From Irineochytrium annulatum (Eukaryota > Chytridiomycota > Chytridiomycetes > Chytridiales > Chytridiaceae), in contig JADGJL010000011.1 in the NCBI GenBank assembly GCA_027600665.1, forward strand, positions 88,466 through 152,465: DNA of 64,000 bases, given 5' to 3'. Positions 1-8,933 of the stretch are shown piece by piece. Each line of letters begins with the position of its first letter. The first letter of the stretch is position 1. A program made the translations under genes and the position numbers. The notes under the pieces were generated by a model. That model worked only from the letters and a program-made list of their open reading frames with translations, was not told the origin of the DNA and did no database searches.

Positions 1-1
1 C

Positions 2-1849
2 AACTCGGGTACAACATATGCGGGCAAAGAGGTTGTACAAGTCTATTATGAAGCCCCGCAAGGCAAACTGGGACAACCGGTGAAGGCTTTGGTTGCTTTT
101 GGCAAGACGGGATTGTTGCAGCCGGGCGAGTCAGAAATTCTGACGATCAGCTTCCCGATCCATGACATGGCATCCTACGATGATGCGGGTGTTACAGGTC
201 ATGCTTCCGCATACGTTCTGGAAGAAGGCACATATCGACTGCATGTAGGAACCAGTGTGAAACAAGTGCAGCACGTTAGCATCGATGGTCAGGATGGATA
301 TGTGATTGAATCCCTTCAATTGGTGGAGCAGCTGCAAGAAGCGATGGCCCCAACGGAAGATTTTACACGGATGAAACCAGGTGCGCGCAAGGAAGATGGA
401 TCATATGAACTGACTTATGCAGAAGTACCGAAACGTAAGATATCCATGGCGAACCGGATCGAGCAGAATCTCCCGCAAACGCTGGAGCAGACGGGCAACC
501 AGGGCCACAAGCTGAGTGACGTTAAAGCTGGCAAAGTGAGTCTGGAAGCCTTCATCGCTCAACTGAGTGATCAGGATCTGGCAGCGATTATCCGTGGCGA
601 AGGCATGAGCAGTCCACTCGTTACTTCGGGAACGGCATCTGCATTTGGGGGTGTCAGCGACAGCCTGTTTAACTATGGTATTCCGGTAGCTTGTACGGCA
701 GATGGCCCGTCCGGTATTCGTATGGACAGTGGAGAGAAAGCAACCCAGGTATCCATTGGTACGTTACTTGCGGCGACATGGAACAAGGAGCTTGTTGAAG
801 AGTTGTATGTGATGGAAGGACAGGAACTGCTCAGAAATCAGGTGGATACCCTGCTCGGACCTGGACTGAATATTCGCCGGAGCCCGCTTAATGGCCGGAA
901 CTTTGAGTACTTCTCTGAAGATCCTCTGATCTCGGGTGTATTTGCCGCAGCGTGTACGAAAGGTATTATGAAGGGTGGTTCCAATGCCACACTGAAACAC
1001 TTTGCCTGCAACAACCAGGAGAAACACCGCAGTAAAGTGGATGCTGTTGTCTCCGAACGTGCACTGCGTGAAATTTACCTGAAAGGGTTCGAAATCGCTG
1101 TAAAAGAAGGCGGAGCGAACTCCATCATGACCTCCTACAACCCGATTAACGGACACTGGGCGGCATCGAACTACGACCTGAATACCACAATTTTGCGCGG
1201 CGAGTGGAATTTTGAGGGTATCGTCATGACCGACTGGTGGGCCATTATGAACGATGTGACCGAAGGTGGAGAGGCGGATCGCAAATACACGAACTGGATG
1301 ATTCGTGCGCAGAATGATCTCTACATGGTTGTACCGAACTACGGCGCAGAGATCAACGGCTGGGACGATAACACGATTGAATCCTTGGAAAATGGAACAT
1401 TGACGCGTGGAGAGTTGCAACGCTCGGCAATCAACATCTGCAAATTCATCATGAATGCACCGGTGTCCGATCGAAAACACGAGATCGTGGAGAACGTAGC
1501 TTCGTTCCAAGCGAATGCTTCCCTATCGGCTGAACAGGCCCAGGCTCTGGTTGAGAACGCACAGGTGAAACCTGCGGTAGCTGAACCGGTCTACATGAAA
1601 GTGGATGAGCCTGGCCATTATCGAATTATTGTACAGATCATGTCCCCTGAGCCGGAACTGGCTCAAAGTGCATGTAACCTGCTCCTGAATGACCAATTGG
1701 TAACCACCATTCAAACGAATGGTACGGAAGGCAAATGGATCAGACAGAAGCTTGTCAAAGTAGACCTTGAAGCAGGTCTGTATGAATTGAAACTGGACTT
1801 CACCAAACCAGGTCTCCAGATTGATTGGATCGAATTCAAGCAGGTGTAG
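2..1849 (+). CDS. Domain-permuted GH3 beta-glucosidase-like enzyme, 5' end outside window
   Basis: The frame is already open at base 2, so the N-terminus lies beyond the left edge. The visible part begins in a fibronectin-III-like domain (about visible residues 1-80), then passes into a GH3 (beta/alpha)8 barrel with KHFACNNQE at about visible residue 332 and the nucleophile Asp in TDWW at about 411. The last ~95 residues form a beta-rich, carbohydrate-binding-like tail. In ordinary GH3 enzymes the FnIII domain comes last. Here it precedes the barrel, the permuted order known from Ruminococcus albus-type beta-glucosidases. It has no signal peptide in view and may be intracellular. GH3 family assignment is firm; the substrate (glucoside, xyloside or other) is not decided by the sequence. 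Confidence 0.9.
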   Translation, partial: NSGTTYAGKEVVQVYYEAPQGKLGQPVKALVAFGKTGLLQPGESEILTISFPIHDMASYDDAGVTGHASAYVLEEGTYRLHVGTSVKQVQHVSIDGQDGYVIESLQLVEQLQEAMAPTEDFTRMKPGARKEDGSYELTYAEVPKRKISMANRIEQNLPQTLEQTGNQGHKLSDVKAGKVSLEAFIAQLSDQDLAAIIRGEGMSSPLVTSGTASAFGGVSDSLFNYGIPVACTADGPSGIRMDSGEKATQVSIGTLLAATWNKELVEELYVMEGQELLRNQVDTLLGPGLNIRRSPLNGRNFEYFSEDPLISGVFAAACTKGIMKGGSNATLKHFACNNQEKHRSKVDAVVSERALREIYLKGFEIAVKEGGANSIMTSYNPINGHWAASNYDLNTTILRGEWNFEGIVMTDWWAIMNDVTEGGEADRKYTNWMIRAQNDLYMVVPNYGAEINGWDDNTIESLENGTLTRGELQRSAINICKFIMNAPVSDRKHEIVENVASFQANASLSAEQAQALVENAQVKPAVAEPVYMKVDEPGHYRIIVQIMSPEPELAQSACNLLLNDQLVTTIQTNGTEGKWIRQKLVKVDLEAGLYELKLDFTKPGLQIDWIEFKQV

Positions 1850-1925
1850 AGATAATCAGAAATATCTTGTGATAGCAGCAATCATAAGATTGTTCTTCAT
1901 CAAAAGCAGAATACGTGGGTACATG

Positions 1926-1955
1926 ACAAAGGACACTGCTCGCGGTGTCCTTTGT
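1926..1955 (+). terminator. Hairpin after GH3 gene, possible terminator
   Basis: A perfect 11-bp inverted repeat (1926-1936 with 1945-1955, ACAAAGGACAC arm) sits 77 bases after the GH3 stop. The T-tract after it is weak, so it may be a terminator or an mRNA-stabilising hairpin. Confidence 0.5.
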
Positions 1956-2012
1956 TGTAACACGGAATAGCTGCTGTTATGATAGTGTTATGGGATTTTG
2001 GAGTTCTGAACA

Positions 2013-2228
2013 ATGGGGTCAGGGGTGTTGCGAAGAATGAGAAATTATAATTTTATGAGTCCGATCCTGCTAGTTGTGGTGGCGCTGATTGTAAGAGGTC
2101 TGGTGACTAACCTGGGCGTTCTTTTTGGCTTATCACAAGAAGTGGCAAGTAATATTGCCATGATTGCCATGATCATTGCGGCACTGATTATGTTTAATCG
2201 AATGACGAAGGCTCGGCGTAAAAAATAG
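2013..2228 (+). CDS. Small membrane protein, unknown function
   Basis: A 71-residue protein with two hydrophobic segments (about residues 16-37 and 45-62) and a basic C-terminus ending in RRKK. I do not recognise a characterised family. Two starts are possible: 2013 (GGAG nine bases upstream) or 2037 (AGGGGTG nine bases upstream), the latter giving 63 residues starting MRNYNF. It stands alone between two hairpins, in the same direction as its neighbours, so it is probably a single-gene transcript. The coding potential looks real because the hydrophobic pattern is regular and a good terminator follows directly. Confidence 0.6.
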   Translation: MGSGVLRRMRNYNFMSPILLVVVALIVRGLVTNLGVLFGLSQEVASNIAMIAMIIAALIMFNRMTKARRKK

Positions 2229-2265
2229 AAAAGCTCGGATAATCTTAAATTTATCCGAGACATGA

Positions 2266-2290
2266 AGACACCCTAAGGGTGTCTTTTTTT
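2266..2290 (+). terminator. Rho-independent terminator
   Basis: An 8-bp perfect stem (AGACACCC with GGGTGTCT, loop TAA) is followed by seven T. A second 9-bp hairpin (2234-2242 with 2251-2259) lies just before it, directly after the small membrane protein. Confidence 0.85.
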
Positions 2291-2444
2291 GTATTGACGT
2301 TCTGAACCTAACGTTTTAGACTATTGCTAATTGATAATAACATTGTAAATAACAAAAATAACAAAATGATTCAACAAAGCACATAAAATACGTTGCACTC
2401 TCTATTTGCTAACCCATTCCGGTCCCCCAAAGGAGAATCCATTC

Positions 2445-3485
2445 ATGAAGATCATTGCCGACAAACAATTTATCTTTCAGGAAGGTCAGCCTTTTCAGAG
2501 CAGTCATGCGTCCACGGTTGCTGTGTTACCAGATGGTGATCTGCTGGTTGCTTGGTTTGCAGGTCAGCATGAGAAGGCGAGTGATGTAGCGATTTGGCTC
2601 GCAAGGCAGAGTGGTAACGGAGCGTGGTCTGTTCCATGCAAAGTTGCAGATGAGGAAGGTATAGCTCACTGGAACCCGGTGCTATATGCACAGAATGATT
2701 CACTGATGCTCTTTTATAAAGTAGGGCATGAAATTACGGACTGGCATACCCGCTTCATTCAATCAGTAGACGGTGGGTACACGTGGACAGCTTCTCGGGA
2801 GCTGGTGCCCGGAGATATTGGTGGCCGTGGGCCGGTTCGGAACAAACCTATTCAGTTGGCGGATGGAACAATGCTGGCTCCTGGATCGATTGAACGATTG
2901 GACCCTGAGGTATCAGGCAAGCAGATCTGGGAGTCATTTGTCGATATCTCTACAGATCACGGGGTCACATGGACGAAGAGTGCGCATGTGCCGATGGACC
3001 TGTCCACCTATGTCGGGTCTGAGCATTGGTTTGCCAAGGGGCTGATCCAGCCTGCATTATGGTCTTCTGGTGGAGAGCACGTTCACATGCTTCTGCGCAG
3101 TACCGAAGGGTTTATTTATCGCAGTGATTCGCTAGATGGTGGACGCACATGGTGTGAAGCTTACGCTACAGAACTACCCAATAACAATAGTGGGATTGAT
3201 GCCATACGCATGGAGTATGGCTTGCTTGCGCTTGTCTACAATCCAATCTGTGGATACACAACGGAGAGTCCTCGAACCCCGCTGGTGATTACTTTTTCAA
3301 GGGACAATGGTCAGACCTGGGGTGATGAATATGTGCTGGAGAATGAACCGGGGGAATACTCGTATCCGGCAATCGTATCCCAGGGGAAGGTTCTATATGT
3401 CACCTATACGTGGAAAAGGGATCGGATTGCATGTTGGAAACTGACCGTCACTCATAACGATGAAGAAGGGCCGCAGGAGCGCTGA
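2445..3485 (+). CDS. Sialidase-like BNR/Asp-box beta-propeller protein
   Basis: A 346-residue protein with four Asp-box repeats of the S-x-D-x-G-x-T-W type, at about residues 107 (SVDGGYTW), 169 (STDHGVTW), 229 (SLDGGRTW) and 285 (SRDNGQTW). This is the signature of the six-bladed sialidase propeller (BNR_2/sialidase superfamily). There is no signal peptide, so it probably acts in the cytoplasm on imported oligosaccharide. Members of this superfamily include sialidases, but also other glycosidases and lyases, so true sialidase activity is not proven. I chose ATG 2445 because AAAGGAGA ends eight bases upstream; a TTG at 2406 lacks such a site. It opens the run of glycosidase genes downstream of the terminator at 2290. 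Confidence 0.82.
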   Translation: MKIIADKQFIFQEGQPFQSSHASTVAVLPDGDLLVAWFAGQHEKASDVAIWLARQSGNGAWSVPCKVADEEGIAHWNPVLYAQNDSLMLFYKVGHEITDWHTRFIQSVDGGYTWTASRELVPGDIGGRGPVRNKPIQLADGTMLAPGSIERLDPEVSGKQIWESFVDISTDHGVTWTKSAHVPMDLSTYVGSEHWFAKGLIQPALWSSGGEHVHMLLRSTEGFIYRSDSLDGGRTWCEAYATELPNNNSGIDAIRMEYGLLALVYNPICGYTTESPRTPLVITFSRDNGQTWGDEYVLENEPGEYSYPAIVSQGKVLYVTYTWKRDRIACWKLTVTHNDEEGPQER

Positions 3486-3658
3486 TGATGCACTTTGTCG
3501 GTCCTATATGTCATGGAGAGATGCAATGTACCCGTACAATAATGTTTATGGATGGTGGAACGGTCAGATGAGAAAGAGGGCTAATCATTTCCAATGTGCG
3601 CATGTCCTACGATTACGTATCATCCCTACATTTTATATGAAAGAAGGGAGTGAACTTT

Positions 3659-4387
3659 ATGAGCAGACCGCCTGTATTGGAAGTCATTGCTGTGGATGTG
3701 GAAGATGCCAAGGCAGCTGAGGAGGGAGGGGCCGATCGGATTGAGCTGGTGTCTGCGATGTCTGAAGGGGGACTTACCCCCAGTTATGGCGTCATGGCGC
3801 ATGTGTTGTCCCAGGTATCCATTCCGGTGTATGTCATGATCCGTCCCCATAGCCGCTCGTTCCGCTATAGCGCAGATGACATGCACGCCATGGCCCGCGA
3901 TGTTCGGGTGGCGAAGGAACTGGGGGCCGCTGGCATCGTAATTGGAGCCCTCACGGGAGAGGGTGAAGTAGATCTCATCAGCTTGCAATCATGTATGGCT
4001 GAAGCTGAGGGTTTGGGCGTTACGTTTCATCGTGCAATTGATGTGAGCGCAAGTCTGACTGGGGCGCTCAAGGCCATTAACACATTGGGCAATGTGGAGC
4101 GTGTGCTTACATCGGGAGGGAAACGGACAGCACCTGAAGCCATACTGGAGCTGAAACAGCTTCAGAATTTGGGGCAAACCTTGAACATCGCTGTCATGGC
4201 AGGGTCGGGAGTTACTTTAGAGGGAATTGAAACGTTAGTGAGTCAGACGGGCATCACGGAGATCCATATGGGATCAGGTGTACGCCGTGAAGGAAGCTTT
4301 GACCATCCCGCAGATTCGAAACTTATCGCTCAAGCCAAGCAGCAGTTATTACAGGCATCACTGCCATTTATGGACAGTAATGCGTAA
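3659..4387 (+). CDS. cutC: CutC family TIM-barrel protein
   Basis: A 242-residue protein with the CutC N-terminal signature (LEVIAVDVEDAKAAEEGGADRIELV) broken here into motif LEV..D...A..GGADRIEL, the EGGLTPS loop, and a C-terminal GSGV...E segment. Length matches the family. CutC was named for copper homeostasis, but its function is debated, and it is a TIM barrel able to bind small ligands. Here it sits between a sialidase-like gene and a fucosidase, which favours a role in sugar metabolism over copper handling. Start ATG 3659 has GAAGGGAG eight bases upstream; a GTG at 3650 in the same frame overlaps that site and is less likely. Family call firm; role open. Confidence 0.9.
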   Translation: MSRPPVLEVIAVDVEDAKAAEEGGADRIELVSAMSEGGLTPSYGVMAHVLSQVSIPVYVMIRPHSRSFRYSADDMHAMARDVRVAKELGAAGIVIGALTGEGEVDLISLQSCMAEAEGLGVTFHRAIDVSASLTGALKAINTLGNVERVLTSGGKRTAPEAILELKQLQNLGQTLNIAVMAGSGVTLEGIETLVSQTGITEIHMGSGVRREGSFDHPADSKLIAQAKQQLLQASLPFMDSNA

Positions 4388-4464
4388 TGTAATCCGTAAC
4401 GGCCCAAAAAGCAAGGGTGGTCCAGTGACATAGAAATGCACGAAATAAAAGGAGGGATAACACC

Positions 4465-5946
4465 ATGAACCAGGACATGCAAGCAGCCGAATGGATCAAG
4501 TTCGCAGCAGAGGTCAGCCCATCCGAACGCCAGTTGAAATGGCAGGAGATGGAGTTTTACGCGTTTATTCATTTTACGGTAAATACATTCACGGATCGGG
4601 AATGGGGCACTGGGGAGGAAGAACCGTTGATCTTCAATCCTTCTGAACTAAGCGCAGCGCAATGGGTGCAGGCGTGCAAGGCTGCCGGGATGAAGGGGCT
4701 GATTTTGACGTGTAAGCATCATGATGGATTTTGTTTGTGGCCAAGCCAGTATACAGCGCATACGGTCGCGGCCAGTCCATGGAGGAACGGTGCGGGGGAT
4801 TTGGTTCGGGAAGTCGCCGATGCCTGCCGTGAGGGTGGATTGAAGTTCGGCGTGTACCTGTCTCCTTGGGATCGGCATGAAGCCACTTATGGAGATTCCG
4901 AGAGGTATAACGAGTTTTTCCTCCATCAGTTACGTGAGCTGCTTACGAATTATGGCGATATCTTCTGTGTATGGTTCGATGGCGCGTGTGGTGAGGGTCC
5001 GAATGGCAAAAGGCAGGTCTATGACTGGGACGCCTATTATGCGCTTATTCGTGAACTTCAGCCCGATGCTGTCATCTCGGTATGTGGACCGGATGTTCGT
5101 TGGTGCGGCAATGAGGCGGGGCATACGCGGGAATCGGAATGGAGCGTTGTGCCCGCGCATATGCAGGATAATGAGAAGATTCAGGAGCAATCGCAGCAGG
5201 TGGATGATGGCGAGTTTGCCACAAGGATCAATACACAGGACCGTGATTTGGGAAGCCGAGAGGTCATTCGTTCCCAAGGTGAGCAATTGATCTGGTACCC
5301 TGCTGAGGTGAATACCTCGATTCGCCCGGGATGGTTCTATCATACAAGTGAGGATGATCAGGTCAAAACATTGGAAGAACTGCTCGCCGTCTATTACGGC
5401 GCAGTGGGAGGCAATGCCACCTTTTTGCTCAATCTGCCACCGGATACGCGTGGTCTCATTCATGAACGGGATGTAGAGCGACTACAGGAATTAGGAGATT
5501 CGCTACGTACCATTTTTCAGGAAAATTTGGCCTTGCAGGCGCTGGTAAAAGCATCGGAGACGATGGATGAACAACATGTCGTATCGGAGTTGCTGACGGA
5601 ACGACGGGATACGTATTGGTGTCCTCATGAAGGAACGGAGCAGGCTTGGATTGAGCTGGATTTGCAGGAGGAAATGACGTTTGACCGGGTGGTGCTGATG
5701 GAACATATCGAGACAGGCCAACGGATTGAGCGTTTTACACTGGAGTCACAAAGGGCAGATGGGGGTTGGGAGGCGTTCTACACGGGGACTGTGGTGGGGT
5801 ATAAACGAATTTGCTGTTTCCCCCAGGTCACATTGAGAAGCATGCGATTAACCATTCATGAATCCAGATGGTATCCTACGTTGTCCGGGTTAGGCATATA
5901 TCTGAGCGAGCAGGGAGGGATGCGAAATGCCGCTGCTAACGTATAA
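4465..5946 (+). CDS. GH29 alpha-L-fucosidase with C-terminal F5/8-type domain
   Basis: A 493-residue protein matching GH29: the N-terminal FIHFTVNTF and LTCKHHDGFCLW motifs, and the catalytic nucleophile Asp (about residue 172) in VWFDGACGEG. GH29 enzymes release terminal alpha-L-fucose with retention. The last ~130 residues are beta-rich and resemble a discoidin (F5/8 type C) carbohydrate-binding domain. No signal peptide is present, so it should work on imported oligosaccharide. ATG 4465 has a strong AAAGGAGGG about six bases upstream. The 3' end overlaps the GH35 gene by 20 bases, which points to translational coupling. A second GH29 lies at 10.8 kb and differs clearly in sequence, so the two may differ in linkage preference. 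Confidence 0.92.
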   Translation: MNQDMQAAEWIKFAAEVSPSERQLKWQEMEFYAFIHFTVNTFTDREWGTGEEEPLIFNPSELSAAQWVQACKAAGMKGLILTCKHHDGFCLWPSQYTAHTVAASPWRNGAGDLVREVADACREGGLKFGVYLSPWDRHEATYGDSERYNEFFLHQLRELLTNYGDIFCVWFDGACGEGPNGKRQVYDWDAYYALIRELQPDAVISVCGPDVRWCGNEAGHTRESEWSVVPAHMQDNEKIQEQSQQVDDGEFATRINTQDRDLGSREVIRSQGEQLIWYPAEVNTSIRPGWFYHTSEDDQVKTLEELLAVYYGAVGGNATFLLNLPPDTRGLIHERDVERLQELGDSLRTIFQENLALQALVKASETMDEQHVVSELLTERRDTYWCPHEGTEQAWIELDLQEEMTFDRVVLMEHIETGQRIERFTLESQRADGGWEAFYTGTVVGYKRICCFPQVTLRSMRLTIHESRWYPTLSGLGIYLSEQGGMRNAAANV

Positions 5947-7708
5947 AGGTTCACAATTCATGTATGATGGCGAGCCCATTCGGATTTTGTCGGGTGCCAT
6001 TCATTATTTTAGAGTGGTCCCTGAGTATTGGGAGGATCGGCTAATCAAGCTGAAAGCCTGCGGTTTCAATACAGTGGAAACGTATGTGCCGTGGAATGTT
6101 CATGAGCCGCAGCCGGGGCAGTATTGTTTTGAAGGCATGGCTGATCTGGAACGTTTTATTCGTATTGCGGGAGATGTGGGTCTGCATGTGATTGTACGCC
6201 CAAGTCCTTATATATGTGCGGAGTGGGAGTTTGGCGGATTGCCTTCCTGGCTGCTTGCAGCTGATGATGTCCGTCTTCGGTGTAATGATGTAACATTTCT
6301 GGCGAATGTGGATCGTTATTATGATGTGCTTTTGCCCAAATTGAAACCCCTTCTTAGCACGCATGGTGGGCCGATCATCGCGATGCAAATTGAAAATGAG
6401 TACGGCAGTTTCGGCAATGACGCGAGTTATCTGCAATATTTACGGGATGGCATGGTAGAGCGGGGGATGGATGTGTTGTTATTTACCTCTGACGGACCGA
6501 CAGACCCTATGTTGCAAGCAGGTTCGGTGTCAGGGCATCTGGCTACAGTTAACTTTGGATCAGGGACGCAAGGAGCGTTCGCCAAGCTGCGTGAATATCA
6601 GGCAGAAGAACCTTTGATGTGCATGGAGTATTGGAACGGCTGGTTCGATCATTGGGGTGAGTCGCATCATACCCGGGAAGCCGCAGATGTAGCAGATGTA
6701 TTTGAAGAGATGCTTCGGGCAGGTGCTTCGGTTAACTTTTACATGTTCCACGGGGGAACGAACTTTGGATTTTATAACGGAGCGAACTGTCAGCAGAAAG
6801 ATCAATATGAACCCACCATTACAAGTTACGATTACGATTCACTGCTCAGTGAATCCGGGGAGCCAACAGCAAAATTCCATGCCGTACGTGATCTTATTGC
6901 TCGGTATAGCGATGAAGATCTGGGTGAGCTCGTGTTGCCAGAATCGAAGGGGACATTCGCCTATGGGCGCGTGGAGTTGAACCAGCAGGCGTTATTACTG
7001 CCACAGTTGGACCGGATATCAGCCCCGGTGCAACGCACGAGTCCGGAACCGATGGAGAAGCTTGGTCAGGATTATGGCTTTATTTGTTATCAAACCCGAA
7101 TATCCGGGCCCAGGGACCGACAGGAATTGGTGGTTCAGGAGGTGCGTGACCGTGCGCTTGTGTTTGTTGATGGGCAATTTCAGGGCGTGCTGGAACGGGG
7201 GAATACAGCAGTATCGATTTCGTTTGAAGTGCCGCCAGAGGGCGCAGATCTATTGATCCTTGTTGAAAATATGGGGCGAATCAACTATGGCCCGTATTTG
7301 AGAGATCCAAAGGGGATTACGGAGGGAGTGCGGCATGGCTTTCAATTTTTATTCGATTGGACAATTCATTGTCTGCCTTTAACCGACCTGTCGTGTCTAA
7401 AATTTAGCGAGAAATTTTCGGCAGGGGATGAAGAAGGAGAGAGAGTGGGGGGAGGGCCAGCCTTTTACCAGGGAAGTTTTCAAGTAACGGGTGTAAGAGA
7501 TACTTTTCTGCGTCTGGATAACTGGACCAAAGGTGTTGTCTTTGTAAACGGATTCAATCTGGGTCGCTACTGGAATAAAGGACCGCAAAAAACATTATAC
7601 GTACCTGCCCCACTCCTTCACGAAGGTGAGAATGAAATTACTATATTTGAACTCCACGAGACGGCTGATCTGGCCGTTACGTTCGTGGATACACCGGATT
7701 TGGGCTAG
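5927..7708 (+). CDS. GH35 beta-galactosidase
   Basis: A 593-residue protein with GH35 hallmarks: LSGAIHYFR near the N-terminus, ETYVPWNVHEP, the acid/base Glu in QIENEYGSFG (about E158) and the nucleophile Glu in CMEYWNGWFDHWG (about E234). Beta-sandwich domains fill the C-terminal half. GH35 enzymes cleave terminal beta-linked galactose. There is no signal peptide, so it is probably cytoplasmic. ATG 5927 lies inside the end of the GH29 gene, with GGGAGGG just upstream. Pairing of fucosidase and beta-galactosidase fits a substrate with Fuc-Gal side chains such as xyloglucan or an N-glycan antenna; this is inferred. Confidence 0.93.
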   Translation: MPLLTYKGSQFMYDGEPIRILSGAIHYFRVVPEYWEDRLIKLKACGFNTVETYVPWNVHEPQPGQYCFEGMADLERFIRIAGDVGLHVIVRPSPYICAEWEFGGLPSWLLAADDVRLRCNDVTFLANVDRYYDVLLPKLKPLLSTHGGPIIAMQIENEYGSFGNDASYLQYLRDGMVERGMDVLLFTSDGPTDPMLQAGSVSGHLATVNFGSGTQGAFAKLREYQAEEPLMCMEYWNGWFDHWGESHHTREAADVADVFEEMLRAGASVNFYMFHGGTNFGFYNGANCQQKDQYEPTITSYDYDSLLSESGEPTAKFHAVRDLIARYSDEDLGELVLPESKGTFAYGRVELNQQALLLPQLDRISAPVQRTSPEPMEKLGQDYGFICYQTRISGPRDRQELVVQEVRDRALVFVDGQFQGVLERGNTAVSISFEVPPEGADLLILVENMGRINYGPYLRDPKGITEGVRHGFQFLFDWTIHCLPLTDLSCLKFSEKFSAGDEEGERVGGGPAFYQGSFQVTGVRDTFLRLDNWTKGVVFVNGFNLGRYWNKGPQKTLYVPAPLLHEGENEITIFELHETADLAVTFVDTPDLG

Positions 7709-7813
7709 GAAAAGGAAAATAGGTGAGCCATACGATTATTGGCAATTGTCGTGTCTGCCGGAAAAAGGTATACGTTGGGTATGGACAGCAACTACAGGAG
7801 AGGATGAGGAAAA

Positions 7814-8680
7814 ATGAAAGTTGGACTCAGCACCTACAGTCTGCAACAAGCACTGGATCGTAAAGAATTAACCGTACCGGATGCCATTCGCTGGATCGCC
7901 GATCAGGGCGGGGAACATGTGGAGATTGTTCCGATGGGATTCAGTCTGATCGAACATCCGGAGTTGATTGATGAGATTAAAGCTGTCGCAAAAGAGGTAG
8001 GAATCGATATTTCCAATTATGCCATCGGCGCTAACTTTGCTGTACAGGAGGACGCCGAAGCGTTGGAGCAAGAGATCCAGAATGTGATGCGACATGTGGA
8101 TGTGGCTGCTGCATTGGGTGTAAAACTGATGCGGCATGACGTGGCTTTCCGTCCCTCACCGGAAGGAACCGTAGCACAGTTCGAGATCGACCTGCCTGTA
8201 CTGGTGAAGGCTTGTCAGCGGATAGCCGATTATGCAGCGGATTTTGGGATTACAACAAGTGTGGAGAACCATGGGTACTATGTGCAGTCGAGTGAGCGAA
8301 TTCAACGTTTGCTCCACGAAACGGCGCGGAATAACTTCAAAACCACCCTGGATGTCGGGAATTTCCTCTGTGTGGATGAAGATCCGGTGAGTGCGGTGAA
8401 AAATAATATTCCGTACGCGTCGATTGTGCATGCCAAAGACTTCTATTGGAGACCTTCCTACCGGAACCCCGGTGAAGGCTGGTTCCAAACCTCGCATGGC
8501 AATTACCTGCGTGGTGCCATTGTGGGCCATGGCGATATCAACATGCCTGAAGTTATCCGTGTGTTAAAACAATCCGGGTATGACGGATATATCTCGGTCG
8601 AATTTGAAGGCATGGAGGATTGCAAAACCGCCTCACGCATTGCCATGGATAACGTCCGCCGCCTATGGGAAGAGGCATAG
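7814..8680 (+). CDS. Sugar phosphate isomerase/epimerase (AP endonuclease 2-type TIM barrel), copy 1
   Basis: A 288-residue TIM barrel of the xylose-isomerase-like/AP_endonuc_2 family. The four expected metal ligands are visible: Glu in SVENHGYY, Asp in TLDVGNF, His in VHAKDFYW and Glu in SVEFEGMED. It is clearly a paralogue of the gene at 25058; both begin MKVGLSTYSL and share the ligand motifs and C-terminus, at roughly half identity by eye. Family members isomerise or epimerise sugars; some act on 3-keto-glycosides, opening glycosidic bonds by elimination. A Gfo/Idh dehydrogenase follows after 250 bases, which is the usual partner in that chemistry. ATG 7814 follows GAGGATGAGGA. The family call is firm, the reaction is not known. 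Confidence 0.85.
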   Translation: MKVGLSTYSLQQALDRKELTVPDAIRWIADQGGEHVEIVPMGFSLIEHPELIDEIKAVAKEVGIDISNYAIGANFAVQEDAEALEQEIQNVMRHVDVAAALGVKLMRHDVAFRPSPEGTVAQFEIDLPVLVKACQRIADYAADFGITTSVENHGYYVQSSERIQRLLHETARNNFKTTLDVGNFLCVDEDPVSAVKNNIPYASIVHAKDFYWRPSYRNPGEGWFQTSHGNYLRGAIVGHGDINMPEVIRVLKQSGYDGYISVEFEGMEDCKTASRIAMDNVRRLWEEA

Positions 8681-8767
8681 GGCTGAGTGCTTGTTTTAAA
8701 TGAAATATGACTTGTTATGTATGGCTCAAAAAGAAAGTTAATTCATTCAGAAAAAGTAGTGGAGGGG

Positions 8768-8878
8768 GCGAAATCGATTCTGAAGAAGCGAAGCGTGCGC
8801 CTTTATCCCCGGATTTCCCCTTTGCAAAAAGGTGAGTGAAGAAATCTGGGGATAAGAGTGATCGGAAGAACGATTCGC
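8768..8878 (+). repeat. Structured repeat element, copy A
   Basis: The gap between the isomerase and dehydrogenase genes holds an element also found at 10649-10760. It has an outer stem (GCGAAATCG at 8768-8776 with CGATTCGC at 8871-8878), conserved internal strands (TCTGAAGAAGCG at 8779 and GATCGGAAGAA at 8860) and a 14-bp central stem (8803-8816 with 8842-8855) with one G-U pair. Strand is arbitrary. See copy B for the comparison. Confidence 0.7.
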
Positions 8879-8933
8879 AACCGGAACGTCTACTCTGCAG
8901 AACTTTAATTTTATTTATGGAGGAATCAACACT

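Noticed and set aside
764..1510. Long - strand frame (248 codons) inside the GH3 gene
   Set aside because: It mirrors the codon pattern of a clear GH3 coding sequence on the other strand and matches no family.
2300..2444. Promoter before the sialidase-like gene
   Set aside because: AT-rich with TTGATA near 2331, but no well-spaced -10 could be fixed.
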